Shown: positions 25,261-34,481 of the stretch, one piece after another | Position numbering within the stretch: the stretch's first letter is position 1 | Layout of the letters: every line of letters begins with the position of its first letter | Translations under genes and position numbers: made by a program | Notes under the pieces: generated by a model | What the model saw: the letters and a program-made list of their open reading frames with translations, nothing else | Told to the model about the DNA's origin: nothing | Databases searched by the model: none | From: Acinetobacter sp. ASP199 | GTDB taxonomy: Bacteria > Pseudomonadota > Gammaproteobacteria > Pseudomonadales > Moraxellaceae | NCBI RefSeq assembly: GCF_022700675.1 | Contig: NZ_CP062182.1 | Location: forward strand, 186,001 to 250,000 | Direction: 5' to 3' | Length of the DNA: 64,000 nucleotides

Positions 25261-25653
25261 ATGAACTATTCGATTGACAAGGACCCTAACCGCACACTGA
25301 CTTTTATTCTGTATATTCTCTATATTGTGGCGATCTTTACCGGGGGGCTGCTTGCTGTCATTGCACTGGTCATTAACTATGTGAAACGTAGCTCGGTTCG
25401 CGGCACAGTTTTTGAGAGTCATTTTACCTGGCAGATCCGTACCTTCTGGTGGTATCTGATCTGGAATATCGTTGCCTTTGTTCCATTTTTCTTCCTGTTC
25501 TTTACAGGGGAAGATCCAGACCTGTTTGCAGGCATCGCATTCGGTGCAACCACTTTCTGCCTGCTGGTGATTGGCTTAGCCTGGATCTGGATTGTCTATC
25601 GTGCAATTCGCGGGATTATGCGTTTGAATGATAATCTGCCGATGTATCGATAA
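25261..25653 (+). CDS. DUF4870-like membrane protein
   Basis: 130 aa, start preceded by AAGGAGAGGGT. About three or four membrane helices (FILYILYIVAIFTGG, FWWYLIWNIVAFVPFFFLFF, FCLLVIGLAWIWIVYRAI), with the motif ESHFTWQIRTFW between, as in DUF4870 proteins. 26 bp after the cold-shock gene and followed by a terminator, so likely the end of the thrB transcript. Confidence 0.8.
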   Translation: MNYSIDKDPNRTLTFILYILYIVAIFTGGLLAVIALVINYVKRSSVRGTVFESHFTWQIRTFWWYLIWNIVAFVPFFFLFFTGEDPDLFAGIAFGATTFCLLVIGLAWIWIVYRAIRGIMRLNDNLPMYR

Positions 25654-25671
25654 ATCAAATATTGAGATGCA

Positions 25672-25699
25672 AAGAGCAGCAGATCGCTGCTCTTTTTTT
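25672..25699 (+). terminator. Terminator of thrB transcript
   Basis: AGAGCAGC / GCTGCTCT stem with a 5-base loop followed by T7. Confidence 0.85.
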
Positions 25700-25835
25700 A
25701 TAGCTGGATGATTTTTCGCAGCAGAATATTGCAATAAGGTATGCACTATTTTCAGGCATCCTGCCATATTAGAGCGACAATACCAAAAACAACTAAACAT
25801 TTTAAAAATAATGATCAAACATTTTTGTTTTTACT

Positions 25836-25918
25836 AATTTACATTTTTAATATTTAAAACTTACTTTTTTATTTTTATAAAATTACTTTTTTAATAAATT
25901 AAATTTACATTTTTAATA
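25836..25918. repeat. AT-rich direct repeats
   Basis: AATTTACATTTTTAATA occurs at 25836-25852 and 25902-25918, with a shorter AATTTACATTAAT near 25925. It lies in a ~180-bp almost pure A/T block downstream of the HTH gene. No function is evident. Confidence 0.6.
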
Positions 25919-25996
25919 AAATTAATTTACATTAATGTACAGCTATTTATTTAAATTTTATGAGAGAAATTATTTTCTCTTTTGAAGATTCTTGAC

Positions 25997-26356
25997 TTAA
26001 GAATAAAAGCGACCACGACGGCGACGCATGCCTAAAACATGAATAGCACGAACCAGAACCGCATAAGAAACTGAGTAACCAAAGCGCTGTTCAAAGAGTG
26101 GTACCAAATCACTGATATTTTGAAATTTTATTGATCTTACAAATGCTTGAAATTCGTTCCAGTCTTTAATATGGCCCGGCGCACCACGATTTTTAGCAGG
26201 CTTTGGAAGCACGTCACCGGTTTCTTCTTCAAGACGAATCCAGGCATCTAAAGTGACACGTGAGATGCCAAATTCTTTGCATACAGCCACTTTGTAATCG
26301 GTTTTTTTATACATTTGCAGTGCAGCTTTTTTAGTTTCTAAACTGTACTTTGGCAT
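25997..26356 (-). CDS. HTH protein related to transposase N-terminal domains
   Basis: 119 aa from the ATG at 26356 (GGAG 8 bases before). KKAALQMYKKTDYKVAVCKEFGISRVTLDAWIRLE is a homeodomain-like HTH as in transposase orfA and IS630-like N-terminal parts; a second basic winged part ends in MRRRRGRFYS. No catalytic domain and no terminal inverted repeats are seen nearby. It is divergent from the permease/oxidase pair by about 97 bp, so a regulator derived from a transposase is possible. Confidence 0.65.
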   Translation of the reverse strand: MPKYSLETKKAALQMYKKTDYKVAVCKEFGISRVTLDAWIRLEEETGDVLPKPAKNRGAPGHIKDWNEFQAFVRSIKFQNISDLVPLFEQRFGYSVSYAVLVRAIHVLGMRRRRGRFYS

Positions 26357-26453
26357 GTAAGACTCCAAAATTTTAATTTGTATTTTTTTATTATATGGCA
26401 TAGAGGTTGCAAAAGAACAAATAACTCAAATAAATAAATTTTAGGTGACGTGC

Positions 26454-27785
26454 ATGGAAAAAGTGCAAAGTTCGTTTAAAAAAATGTCGCTTTGGCAAGT
26501 AGTCATTATTGGCGTGGCTTATATGACCCCAATGGTGGTTTTTGATACGTTTGGGATCGTGTCAGGCATTACAGAAGGGCGTGTGCCACTGGCCTATATT
26601 TTGGCATTGGTTGCTATGTTGTTAACTGCATTTAGTTATGCACGCTTTGCTCGTCAAACTGAAAAATCAGGTTCAGCCTATACCTACACCGCAGAATCCT
26701 GTGGCCCGAAAGCGGGTTTCTTTGTTGGCTGGTGTGCATTGATGGACTACATTTTACTGCCATTGGTGAATGCTTTACTGGCGGGGATCTATCTTGAAGC
26801 GATTATGCCAAGTGTGCCGTATTGGGCATGGGTGTGTATCTTTACTGCCTTAGTCACGCTGATTAACTGTTTTAGAATTAATATCTTAGCTAATTTAAGC
26901 ATTGTATTTGTGGTTGCACCACTGCTTCTGATGTTGGTGTTTATTTACCTTGTGGTCAAAGGCATTGGGTCAGAACAAGGCTATGAGCATGTTCTGACGC
27001 TGACACCACTATTGAATGGTGATACGAGTCTGTTACCATTGGTTGCAGGTGCAGCGATACTCTGTTTCTCTTTCTTGGGCTTCGATGCTGTGACTACCAT
27101 GTCGCATGAAACCAAAGAGCCAAAGAAAAATATTCCGCGTGCAGTGATGCTGACAACGCTCACAGGCGGTGTGATTTTCTTCTCCGCATCATGGTTTATC
27201 CAGTTGTATTTCCCAACCAACGTGCGCTTTAACAATCCAGACGAAGCTTTACCTGAAATTGTGCTGTACGTGGGCGGGGCATTATTCCAAGCGATTTTCT
27301 TGGTCGCACAAATTATGAATACCTTTGCTTCAGGTTTAGCGACACATGCCAGTGCTTCACGTTTAATTCATATCATGGGGCGTGATGGCATTTTCCATAA
27401 AGGCACATTTGGGCAAGTGCATGCCAAATTAGGCACACCGATGTATGCGGTACTCACTATTGGTTTGATTTCCTTAATGGCGATTGTTTTAGATCTAGCA
27501 ACTGTGGTGAGTATGGTGAGCTTTGGCGCATTAATCGCCTTTACCGCAGTTAACTTCTCGGTATTTATGAAATTCTACGTGCGAGATGGTCAGCGTCGAG
27601 GTTTTAAAAATATCTTCCTCAATGCGGTTCTACCGTGGTTGTCGGTCACGGTCATGATGGGGCTTTGGTTCAACCTCGAACGTGTTGCACTGATCTGTGG
27701 TTGCATCTGGTTGGCAGTGGGTGTGCTGTTATTTGTCTACAAACGATTACGTAAGCAAAGCATTGTGATTAGCAATGCCTATTAA
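26454..27785 (+). CDS. APC-superfamily permease, putrescine importer-like
   Basis: 443 aa from the ATG at 26454. About 12 membrane helices. The start SLWQVVIIGVAYMTPMVVFDTFGI and the motif FSFLGFDAVTTMSHETKEPKKNIPRA resemble PuuP putrescine importers. It is followed at 18 bp by a PuuB-like oxidase, so import and oxidation of putrescine or a related amine is the likely joint role. Substrate not proven. Confidence 0.82.
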   Translation: MEKVQSSFKKMSLWQVVIIGVAYMTPMVVFDTFGIVSGITEGRVPLAYILALVAMLLTAFSYARFARQTEKSGSAYTYTAESCGPKAGFFVGWCALMDYILLPLVNALLAGIYLEAIMPSVPYWAWVCIFTALVTLINCFRINILANLSIVFVVAPLLLMLVFIYLVVKGIGSEQGYEHVLTLTPLLNGDTSLLPLVAGAAILCFSFLGFDAVTTMSHETKEPKKNIPRAVMLTTLTGGVIFFSASWFIQLYFPTNVRFNNPDEALPEIVLYVGGALFQAIFLVAQIMNTFASGLATHASASRLIHIMGRDGIFHKGTFGQVHAKLGTPMYAVLTIGLISLMAIVLDLATVVSMVSFGALIAFTAVNFSVFMKFYVRDGQRRGFKNIFLNAVLPWLSVTVMMGLWFNLERVALICGCIWLAVGVLLFVYKRLRKQSIVISNAY

Positions 27786-27803
27786 AAAATTGAAATATAC
27801 GAA

Positions 27804-29237
27804 ATGAAAGAGATGAAGCGAGTAAGTGAAATGAATAAGCCAAAATTTGTTGAAGATGTAGAATTTAGAACCAGCCTAAACGCACAAAGTGGCAAAGAGT
27901 GGAATTGGCTCAACCCAAAACATGGCAACTTTGAACATCCTGCAAATTACTATGAAAGTTCACTCGAAATTGGTCATCAATTTCCTGCGCTAAATGCAGA
28001 CATCGAGTGTGATGTTGCCGTGATTGGTGGCGGACTACTCGGTGCTTCGACCGCATTGCATTTGGCAGAGCAAGGGGTAGACACGGTTTTGGTGGAAAAA
28101 AACCGAATTGGCAGTGCAGCATCAGGGCGTAATGGCGGACAGCTCACACCGGGGCTTGCGCGTTGGGAAGCATCGGAAATGATTGAACATTTCAGTTATG
28201 AAGATGCGAAAAAGCTGTGGCACTTTACTTCTACGGAAGCCATGTCTCTGATTGACCAAATCGCAGATCAATATGGTTTGGAGCTACAGCGTAAACGTGG
28301 ACATATTACGGCTGCTGTACATGAAGGGCATTTGGTGGGGCTGACCCAAGGTGCAGATGCACGTAAGTTCTTAGGTGAAGATCACACTAAAATTGTCGGT
28401 GAGCATGAGCTGAAACAACACATCGCTTCTGAAAATTATTGTGGCGGTTTAATCGACTCACTTGGTGGTCATATCCATCCACTGGCACTCAACCGCGGTT
28501 TGATTTATGGCTTTTGCAAAAATGGCGGACAGGTGTTTGAACAAACAGAAGTGATTTATGTTGAAGAACGTGATGATGGTATTTATGTGACCACGCCATC
28601 GGGTGTGATTAAAGCGCGTAAGAGTGTCGTCATGGGCGTACACCATGCGTCATTTAAACTCTTGCAAAAGAACAATCAAACCACGATTCCATTTTATACC
28701 TATGTGTGTACTACAGCACCTTTGGAAGTCGATTTAAAAGAATTATTACCAAGTGATGCACCGGTTTACGATACCCAATTCCAAATTGATTATTATCGTG
28801 GGGTGTCTAAAAACCGTTTGCTGTTTGGTGGAGAGGGTACAGGTTCATGCTGGAATCCTGAAAAAACCCATCAATATTTATTGGGTCGAATTCAGCATGT
28901 GTTTCCACAATTGAAACAGGTCGAGCTTGATTTTGTTTGGAGTGGCACAACCGATCTCACGATGAATGGTGCGGCTGACAGTCGTAAGTTTGGCAATAAA
29001 TTCCCGATCTATGCGGTGCAGGGGTGGAGTGGTCATGGTGTGGCACAAACGGTACGCATTGGTAAAGCCATTGCCGATGATTTCTGTGGCAAAGCCGATG
29101 ACTTTAATATGCTGACCACTATTCAACATCAAGACATTTTGTTTGGTCGCGCTTTAGCGCCTGTGGTGATTCCGATGGCTAAAACCGCTTATGGCTTGGG
29201 GGCATTGATCAATCCGGGCAAAATGGTGTCGTTCTAA
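27804..29237 (+). CDS. FAD-dependent oxidase, PuuB-like (DAO family)
   Basis: 477 aa; starts at codons 1, 4 and 10 are all possible. FAD motif DVAVIGGGLLGASTALHLAEQG at ~residues 66-87, then SGRNGGQLTPG typical of gamma-glutamylputrescine oxidase and related DAO enzymes. The C-terminal GWSGHGVAQTVRIGKAIAD is the second FAD-contact region. In the Puu pathway such enzymes oxidise gamma-glutamylputrescine, but puuA, puuC and puuD homologues are not in this window. Co-transcribed with the permease. Confidence 0.82.
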   Translation: MKEMKRVSEMNKPKFVEDVEFRTSLNAQSGKEWNWLNPKHGNFEHPANYYESSLEIGHQFPALNADIECDVAVIGGGLLGASTALHLAEQGVDTVLVEKNRIGSAASGRNGGQLTPGLARWEASEMIEHFSYEDAKKLWHFTSTEAMSLIDQIADQYGLELQRKRGHITAAVHEGHLVGLTQGADARKFLGEDHTKIVGEHELKQHIASENYCGGLIDSLGGHIHPLALNRGLIYGFCKNGGQVFEQTEVIYVEERDDGIYVTTPSGVIKARKSVVMGVHHASFKLLQKNNQTTIPFYTYVCTTAPLEVDLKELLPSDAPVYDTQFQIDYYRGVSKNRLLFGGEGTGSCWNPEKTHQYLLGRIQHVFPQLKQVELDFVWSGTTDLTMNGAADSRKFGNKFPIYAVQGWSGHGVAQTVRIGKAIADDFCGKADDFNMLTTIQHQDILFGRALAPVVIPMAKTAYGLGALINPGKMVSF

Positions 29238-29250
29238 ACCTCAATAAAAA

Positions 29251-29319
29251 ATCCCCTTTAATAGAGGGGGATTAAAAAAGCCTCCCTTTCTCAAAGGGAG
29301 GTTTGGAGGGGTTTTTTTA
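29251..29319 (+). terminator. Double hairpin terminator / intergenic palindrome
   Basis: Two adjacent hairpins: AATCCCC with GGGGGATT, and CCTCCCTTT / AAAGGGAGG, then GGAGGGGTTTTTTT. It ends the permease-oxidase transcript. The C/G-run palindromes look like the short repeats scattered in Acinetobacter intergenic DNA. Confidence 0.65.
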
Positions 29320-29335
29320 GAGAGCTGTAAAGGTA

Positions 29336-30250
29336 TTATTCAACAGCCTCTTTCACTTTTTGCTTTAAAAACTTCGGTTTCCATTCACTGGCAATCACGC
29401 CAAGCACCACCAACAAACCACCCAATAGTGCCAGTGCAGGTAAGCGTTCGCCAGCAAGTCGTCCAAATAGGCTGGCCCAAATTGGTTCACCCGCATAAAT
29501 AATCGCGGCTTGAGATGGATCAACCATTTCTTGTGCCCAGTTCATCACCAATTGAATACAGGCACTCGCCATGCCCAGTCCAATCAAAATCATGATCAAA
29601 TGTGGATGGAACTCAGGCAGTTGTGTTTCACCAATCATCGGCGCAAACATAAAACAGAATATCGATGCAAAAATCAGCTGTAAGACAGTCACGCGCCGTG
29701 TATTCACTTTAGGTGCAAAATAACTGATAAAAATAATCTCAAGTGCAATCGCAATCGAGCCGAGAAGGGTCAGCAGTTGTCCATAACTTAGTTGAATCGC
29801 ACCAAAGCCATTACCGGTTAAAAATACTAAGCCTAAAAAAGCCAAGCCTGCGCCAATCCATGTCATCACATGCGGTTTTTTACGGAACAATAACCACAAT
29901 AAAATCGGCACGAGGGGCACATAGAGTGCAGTCAAAAATGCAGATTCACTGCTACTAATCGTTTGTAAGCCCACTGTTTGCATACCATAGCCCAAGGCAA
30001 TGGTGAGACCGATGACTGCACCTGCAAAGATTTCAAATGCAGTCATGCCTTTTAAGTATTTCCATGAAATCAGCGTGACCGCAATCGCTGCCGCCGCGAA
30101 ACGTAGCGCGACAAACAGAACTGGGCTTGCAAAGCTCAGTCCATATTTCACCACCACAAAGGTTGTACCCCAAATGATGGTGATCAGGATGAGTGAAAGC
30201 TGCGGCAGTTTGGATTTCCACAGGGGGATTTGGCTGAGTTGCGTAGACAT
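29336..30250 (-). CDS. EamA/DMT-family transporter
   Basis: 304 aa from the ATG at 30250 (a TTG four codons earlier is the alternative; neither has a clear ribosome site). Ten predicted helices in two EamA repeats, the first with IIWGTTFVVVKYGL and the second ending AGEPIWASLFGRLAGERL. DMT family exporters; the substrate is unknown. Convergent with the oxidase. Confidence 0.88.
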   Translation of the reverse strand: MSTQLSQIPLWKSKLPQLSLILITIIWGTTFVVVKYGLSFASPVLFVALRFAAAAIAVTLISWKYLKGMTAFEIFAGAVIGLTIALGYGMQTVGLQTISSSESAFLTALYVPLVPILLWLLFRKKPHVMTWIGAGLAFLGLVFLTGNGFGAIQLSYGQLLTLLGSIAIALEIIFISYFAPKVNTRRVTVLQLIFASIFCFMFAPMIGETQLPEFHPHLIMILIGLGMASACIQLVMNWAQEMVDPSQAAIIYAGEPIWASLFGRLAGERLPALALLGGLLVVLGVIASEWKPKFLKQKVKEAVE

Positions 30251-30281
30251 GGGAGAGATCAAAATTCAAAATGGAAAACAA

Positions 30282-30303
30282 AAAGAGGTCCGAAGACCTC
30301 TTT
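30282..30303 (-). terminator. Terminator after hisA
   Basis: AAAGAGGTC TTCG GACCTCTTT hairpin followed by T-rich sequence on the minus strand. Confidence 0.85.
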
Positions 30304-30326
30304 AAATCTAAAATCAAATATTTAGA

Positions 30327-31049
30327 TTAAGCATCTAGCACAGCTTGTGCTTCACGAAGGTTTAAAGTGCCTTCATAGATCGCACGACCTGTGATCGCAC
30401 CCAGAATACCTGGTTGACCTTTTAAGCCGTGTACGTCATCAATATTGGTCACGCCACCAGAAGCAATCACTGGTAGACCTGAGTAAGTCGCAAGATTAAC
30501 CGTTTGTTCGATGTTTACACCTTGCATCATGCCGTCACGTGCGATGTCAGTATAAACAATGCTTGATACGCCAGCGTCTGCAAAACGTTTCGCAAGTTCA
30601 GTTGCTTTCACGTCAGTGACATTTGCCCAACCATCCGTTGCCACCATGCCATTCATGGCATCGATCCCAACAATGATGTGACCCGCGAATTTTTGACATG
30701 CTTCTTCAACAAATTCTGGGTTTTGAACTGCTTTAGTACCAATGATCACATAAGACACGCCAGCATCTAGGTAGTGCTCGATGGTTTCAAGTGAGCGAAT
30801 ACCACCACCAATTTGAATTGGCAGGTTTGGTTGCGCCTTAGCAATTGCTTCAACCACAGGCTTATGGATCGGTGTACCTGCGAAAGCACCATTCAGATCA
30901 ACCAAATGTAGACGACGTGCGCCTTCATTTACCCAATGCTGTGCTGTTGCCACTGGATCATCAGAAAATACAGTATCGTCTTCCATACGACCTTGTTTTA
31001 AACGGACACATTTGCCATCTTTCAGGTCAATTGCAGGGATGATCAGCAT
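30327..31049 (-). CDS. hisA: Phosphoribosylformimino-AICAR ribotide isomerase HisA
   Basis: 240 aa, [23 protein letters not shown] barrel with catalytic Asp in AIDLKDG and in YTDIARDG, phosphate sites QIGGGIRS and ASGGVTN. It performs the Amadori rearrangement of ProFAR to PRFAR, the substrate of HisF/HisH. Encoded downstream of hisB-hisH but with unrelated genes between. Confidence 0.97.
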   Translation of the reverse strand: MLIIPAIDLKDGKCVRLKQGRMEDDTVFSDDPVATAQHWVNEGARRLHLVDLNGAFAGTPIHKPVVEAIAKAQPNLPIQIGGGIRSLETIEHYLDAGVSYVIIGTKAVQNPEFVEEACQKFAGHIIVGIDAMNGMVATDGWANVTDVKATELAKRFADAGVSSIVYTDIARDGMMQGVNIEQTVNLATYSGLPVIASGGVTNIDDVHGLKGQPGILGAITGRAIYEGTLNLREAQAVLDA

Positions 31050-31147
31050 GCTTTCGCTCCTGGCCTAATCTTCGATTGAATTTGAATGGCTGCCATCTTA
31101 ACAAATAAACAGCGGATTTCTAAATCTAAATACTGAATCTCGCATAT

Positions 31148-31173
31148 GAAAAAAACCTGTCATGCGACAGGTT
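31148..31173 (-). terminator. Terminator of the repetitive-protein gene
   Basis: AACCTGTC ATGC GACAGGTT with seven T on the minus strand. Confidence 0.8.
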
Positions 31174-31244
31174 GGAGTGAGTAAGTACAGGTCATTATTG
31201 TTTTTATTCGGTCAGGCTCATCATTCAGTATGGATCAAATTCAA

Positions 31245-32002
31245 TTAGACATATGCAGATTGGAGTTCCAGATCCAGTGGACTTACTTTGCCAAGCTGAG
31301 CACCCAAGTCATAAAGACCTGCATTCACAGCACCTGCTGTAGCGCCTACAGTTTTTACGATACTGCCGATAGCTGGCAGATCCGCTGCAGTATCAGTAAT
31401 CGGGGCAAGGTCATCCAGCAGTGCATCGACAGTGCCCGAGATATCTTGCAGGACACCACCGACACTCGCTACCGGGTTATTGAGTGCATCATTAACCAGA
31501 TCCAGTGGCTGAATACTCGCAACATAATCACCTGTTTCTGCAACCAAGCCACTTAGATTAGAGGCCGTTTCACCCACATCACCGATGACTGGTAAAGAAA
31601 CCAGGGGTGCTGTCAGCGGTGCTGTAGTATCTAAAACGCTATCTAAAATATCAGAAACGCCATCTAAAGTTTGACCGACCAGGTCTGTAGTCCCATTTAG
31701 AAATATATCTATACCGCTAGGTAAATCTCCTGTAATAGCTGGTCTGATACCGCATGCACGCCTTGACTCACATCTGCTAAAAGCCCTGTACTGGTATCTA
31801 GTACAGTTTCTAGCGTATCGCCAACCACAGGTAATTGTGTCAGTGCATCCGTCAAAGGTGCCGTCAGGATACTGACTGTTTCAACCATTTCATCAATTAA
31901 GGTAATGACTGCCTTAGTCAGGAAGCCTACCGCTTTGCTAATACCTTGCACAGCCAGTGTGAATACCCCGTTGAACTTACTGCCGCTCAGTAAACTTGTC
32001 AT
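31245..32002 (-). pseudogene. Frameshifted repetitive (collagen-middle-domain-like?) protein
   Basis: Two frames, 31709-32002 (MTSLLSGSKFNGVFTLAVQG) and 31245-~31740, carry one continuous domain. The second begins AITGDLPSGIDIFLNGTTD where the first runs into TAG, and both share internal repeats (LTAPLTDALTQLPVVGDTLETV, then LTAPLVSLPVIGDVGETA). The break is near 31735-31750. Hydrophobic, Asp/Gly-rich, no signal peptide. It resembles the region flanking collagen-like repeats in some Acinetobacter surface proteins. That match is tentative. The frame change may be a real mutation or an assembly error. Confidence 0.6.
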
Positions 32003-32040
32003 GATTTTTACTTTCTAGAAATTTGAATCACTTATCAGTG

Positions 32041-32443
32041 GAAAATTATTATGCAGGTCATGTTTTAGCAAGAAACTGCCAAATTTATAGCCTCTAGAAT
32101 TATGATTTTGACCATAGGTTAGGAAAATTCATGTTTATCAAAGAATTGAAAAGATTTATGGGAATTTTTGAAAAATGTAATTAAAAACAATGGTTTATGT
32201 TGATTATTTTGGTGCTTTAATCGGATAGATAGTCTTGTTGTTGTGCATTTATCTCTATCAGTTGAATTTTTTCACCTAAAACAATAGTTAAAAACTGAAA
32301 TAATTTACTCAAGTTTTAGAAGAGGCCATTATTTTTTGCCAAATTTTGGTGCGTCATAGGGTTTACATAACCTTACAATCGATCAGCGCTTAATTTCTCA
32401 AGTATTAGTGTTAATAAATATCCAGAAGCAATAATTATTTTCT
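32041..32443. other. AT-rich intergenic region
   Basis: About 400 bp with no coding frame or clear repeat. It presumably holds the promoter of the leftward repetitive-protein gene. Confidence 0.5.
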
Positions 32444-33070
32444 TTAGGAAAGTTTCAATTCTCGGCTTAGGAGTTTCCGTTGCCAAAGTTCTTCTAGAAT
32501 CAAAATGCAGGCATAAGCATCCGCGGCTGCGTATTCAATTTGAGCCTGACTGAGTTTCCGTGCTGCCCAGTTCGAGGTACTGATTTTTTTCGACTTTGGA
32601 AAATTCACCTGGAACAGGAGTGCCATTGCATTTCTGACCCCAACAGCCTGCTTGAACCCAAAACTGCCAAAGCATTTGGAGAGTTCCAGTACTCCATTCA
32701 GTTCAATGCCTTTTTTACGGAACAGATGCCTGTCATTTTTTAAGCCAAAGCCCGCTTTTATCTGATTGGGATTGGCAAATATGGGCTGTAAAAACTGCCA
32801 TAGCTCAGTATTCATTTGAAATAAATATGCTCTTTCTCGAGTAGCTAACTGAATCAAATGCGGTCCTGTGGACTGTTCACCGACTTTAAATATGGGCTTG
32901 GATTCTGAATCAAAGCCAAAGACTTGTACTTGTTCAAGTTCTTTACGTAATACTTCTGCCTGTTGAAGCGTCTGAATCACAATAATTTTTTCAGAAGAGA
33001 TATTCTGAAATCGTTGAAGTGTGGCGATTTCTTCTTTGGTGGGTAAAATTGGAGAATGAAGGGCATCCAT
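32444..33070 (-). CDS. RNase D-like 3'-5' exonuclease
   Basis: 208 aa, single DEDDy exonuclease domain. Exo I is FGFDSESKP (D and E), Exo II lies in IKAGFGLKNDRHLF, and Exo III is QIEYAAADAYACILI (Tyr and Asp). No HRDC domain, so shorter than RNase D (~370 aa). Likely trims RNA or DNA 3' ends in the cytoplasm. Confidence 0.85.
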   Translation of the reverse strand: MDALHSPILPTKEEIATLQRFQNISSEKIIVIQTLQQAEVLRKELEQVQVFGFDSESKPIFKVGEQSTGPHLIQLATRERAYLFQMNTELWQFLQPIFANPNQIKAGFGLKNDRHLFRKKGIELNGVLELSKCFGSFGFKQAVGVRNAMALLFQVNFPKSKKISTSNWAARKLSQAQIEYAAADAYACILILEELWQRKLLSRELKLS

Positions 33071-33165
33071 GACGAGTCTGTGTGAGTCCGTATCTGAAGA
33101 TGCAGCTTAAGACTTTTTCAATGCAGTCTAAAGCACTTTTAAGAAAATTGTTTTTAAATCAAGAT

Positions 33166-33198
33166 AAAAAGCCAGACCCATTGTTAGATCTGGCTTTT
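33166..33198 (-). terminator. Terminator after DUF805 gene
   Basis: AAAAGCCAGA / TCTGGCTTTT stem with a 12-base loop, T-run on the minus strand. Confidence 0.75.
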
Positions 33199-33221
33199 GC
33201 ATTCAGTGGAGTGCATCAAAC

Positions 33222-33731
33222 TTAGTGCTGTTGCACAGCCGCCTGTTTTGCACGGTTGACATAGTCCTGATAAGACGGAACCGCCATCGCTGCTGCAATC
33301 CCCAAAACAATCAGCAGAATATAAAGAATCGCCAGTACATTTTCCCAGCCACGTGTGGTACGGGGGTGTCCAAACTGGTTGCTGTCACGGTTACCTGGGG
33401 CAAACAGGGCATACAAGGCAAATAAAATATTGGCGATAGGTACCAGCATCAGCAAAGACAGCCAGCCGCTATGGTTTCGGTCATGCAGGCGACGAATTAA
33501 AAAGATGATACTGAAATAAATTACTGCAATATAAATTAATCCCATGACTACCAGTGATAGCATAGGCAAGGAGCCATCTGGACTCAGAAATGGATTTGCA
33601 CCTGGTAGAATGACAGCAGCTAAAATACCGACAAACATCAAACAAAAGCCCATCAGCATATTCCAGGCCAGATATGAACGACGCCCAAAACGTCCCCCTG
33701 CATTTAAAGCAGAATCATTTAAGTTACTCAT
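33222..33731 (-). CDS. DUF805 membrane protein with pilin-like C terminus
   Basis: 169 aa; AAGGA upstream of the ATG. The DUF805 core is clear: GRFGRRSYLAWNM, then FLIRRLHDRNHSGWLSLLMLVPIANILFALYALFAPGNRDSN. Unusually, the protein continues into ILLIVLGIAAAMAVPSYQDY and VNRAKQAA, which looks like the N-terminal helix of a type IV pilin but lacks the leader-peptide cleavage context. Between hisH and the exonuclease gene; its role is unknown. Confidence 0.85.
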   Translation of the reverse strand: MSNLNDSALNAGGRFGRRSYLAWNMLMGFCLMFVGILAAVILPGANPFLSPDGSLPMLSLVVMGLIYIAVIYFSIIFLIRRLHDRNHSGWLSLLMLVPIANILFALYALFAPGNRDSNQFGHPRTTRGWENVLAILYILLIVLGIAAAMAVPSYQDYVNRAKQAAVQQH

Positions 33732-33822
33732 TATTATTTCCTTGTTTTGTCATTAGAATTTTTATAAGTGAATGAATGATATAGTAATTTATTAAAAAGT
33801 AAAAGATTAAATATTGAGCAAT

Positions 33823-33849
33823 AAAAAACCCGCCTTAAGCGGGTTTTTT
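33823..33849 (-). terminator. Terminator after hisH
   Basis: AAAAAACCCGC / GCGGGTTTTTT with a 5-base loop; works on both strands. Confidence 0.88.
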
Positions 33850-33863
33850 AAGTATGAATGGGA

Positions 33864-34481
33864 TTAGATATTCCATTCCACAAAATTTTTCAGCAATTGC
33901 AGACCTGCGGTATGACTCTTTTCCGGGTGGAACTGGGTCGCAAACAGATTTTCTTTATGCAGTGCCGTACAGAATTCCAGTCCATAGTCACAAGTCGCAG
34001 CAACGATGCTTGAATCTTTCGGCTCTACATAGAAGCTGTGTACGAAATAGAAACGTGCATCCTGTTCAATGTCTTTCCACATTGGATGACTTGGATCAGC
34101 CTGATGTACCTGGTTCCAGCCCATATGCGGTACTTTTAAACCTTCTACATCCGGGAAGCGTTTCACTTCACCTTCAAAAATACCCAATGCATCTGCACCG
34201 CCATTTTCTTCAGAGCGTTGCATCAGTGCCTGCATACCCACGCAAATCGCCAATACAGGTTTGTTGAATACCGCATGACGTACCACATCATCAATACCTG
34301 CTTCATGCATACCGTGCATACAGTCACGCATTGCGCCTACCCCCGGGAAAACAATCTTGTCTGCCTGAGCAATCAGCTTTGGATCATTGGTCACATCTAC
34401 TGTAGCACCGACATGTTCTAATGCTTTGGCAGCAGAGTGAAGGTTTCCCATGCCATAGTCAAGAAGGGCAATACGGGTCAT
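33864..34481 (-). CDS. hisH: Imidazole glycerol phosphate synthase, glutaminase HisH
   Basis: 205 aa. Class I glutamine amidotransferase triad: Cys in AICVGMQ (~84), His and Glu in FHPEKS near the end; the N terminus is [14 protein letters not shown]. Supplies ammonia to HisF. Its ATG overlaps the hisB stop by one base (TAATG). Confidence 0.97.
   Translation of the reverse strand: MTRIALLDYGMGNLHSAAKALEHVGATVDVTNDPKLIAQADKIVFPGVGAMRDCMHGMHEAGIDDVVRHAVFNKPVLAICVGMQALMQRSEENGGADALGIFEGEVKRFPDVEGLKVPHMGWNQVHQADPSHPMWKDIEQDARFYFVHSFYVEPKDSSIVAATCDYGLEFCTALHKENLFATQFHPEKSHTAGLQLLKNFVEWNI

Noticed and set aside
29251..29319. Repeat/CRISPR-like alternation of C- and G-runs
   Set aside because: Only two hairpins, no spacer structure; best read as terminators or intergenic palindromes.
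31230..31556. Plus-strand frame opposite the repetitive protein
   Set aside because: Low-complexity mirror of the repeats on the minus strand.
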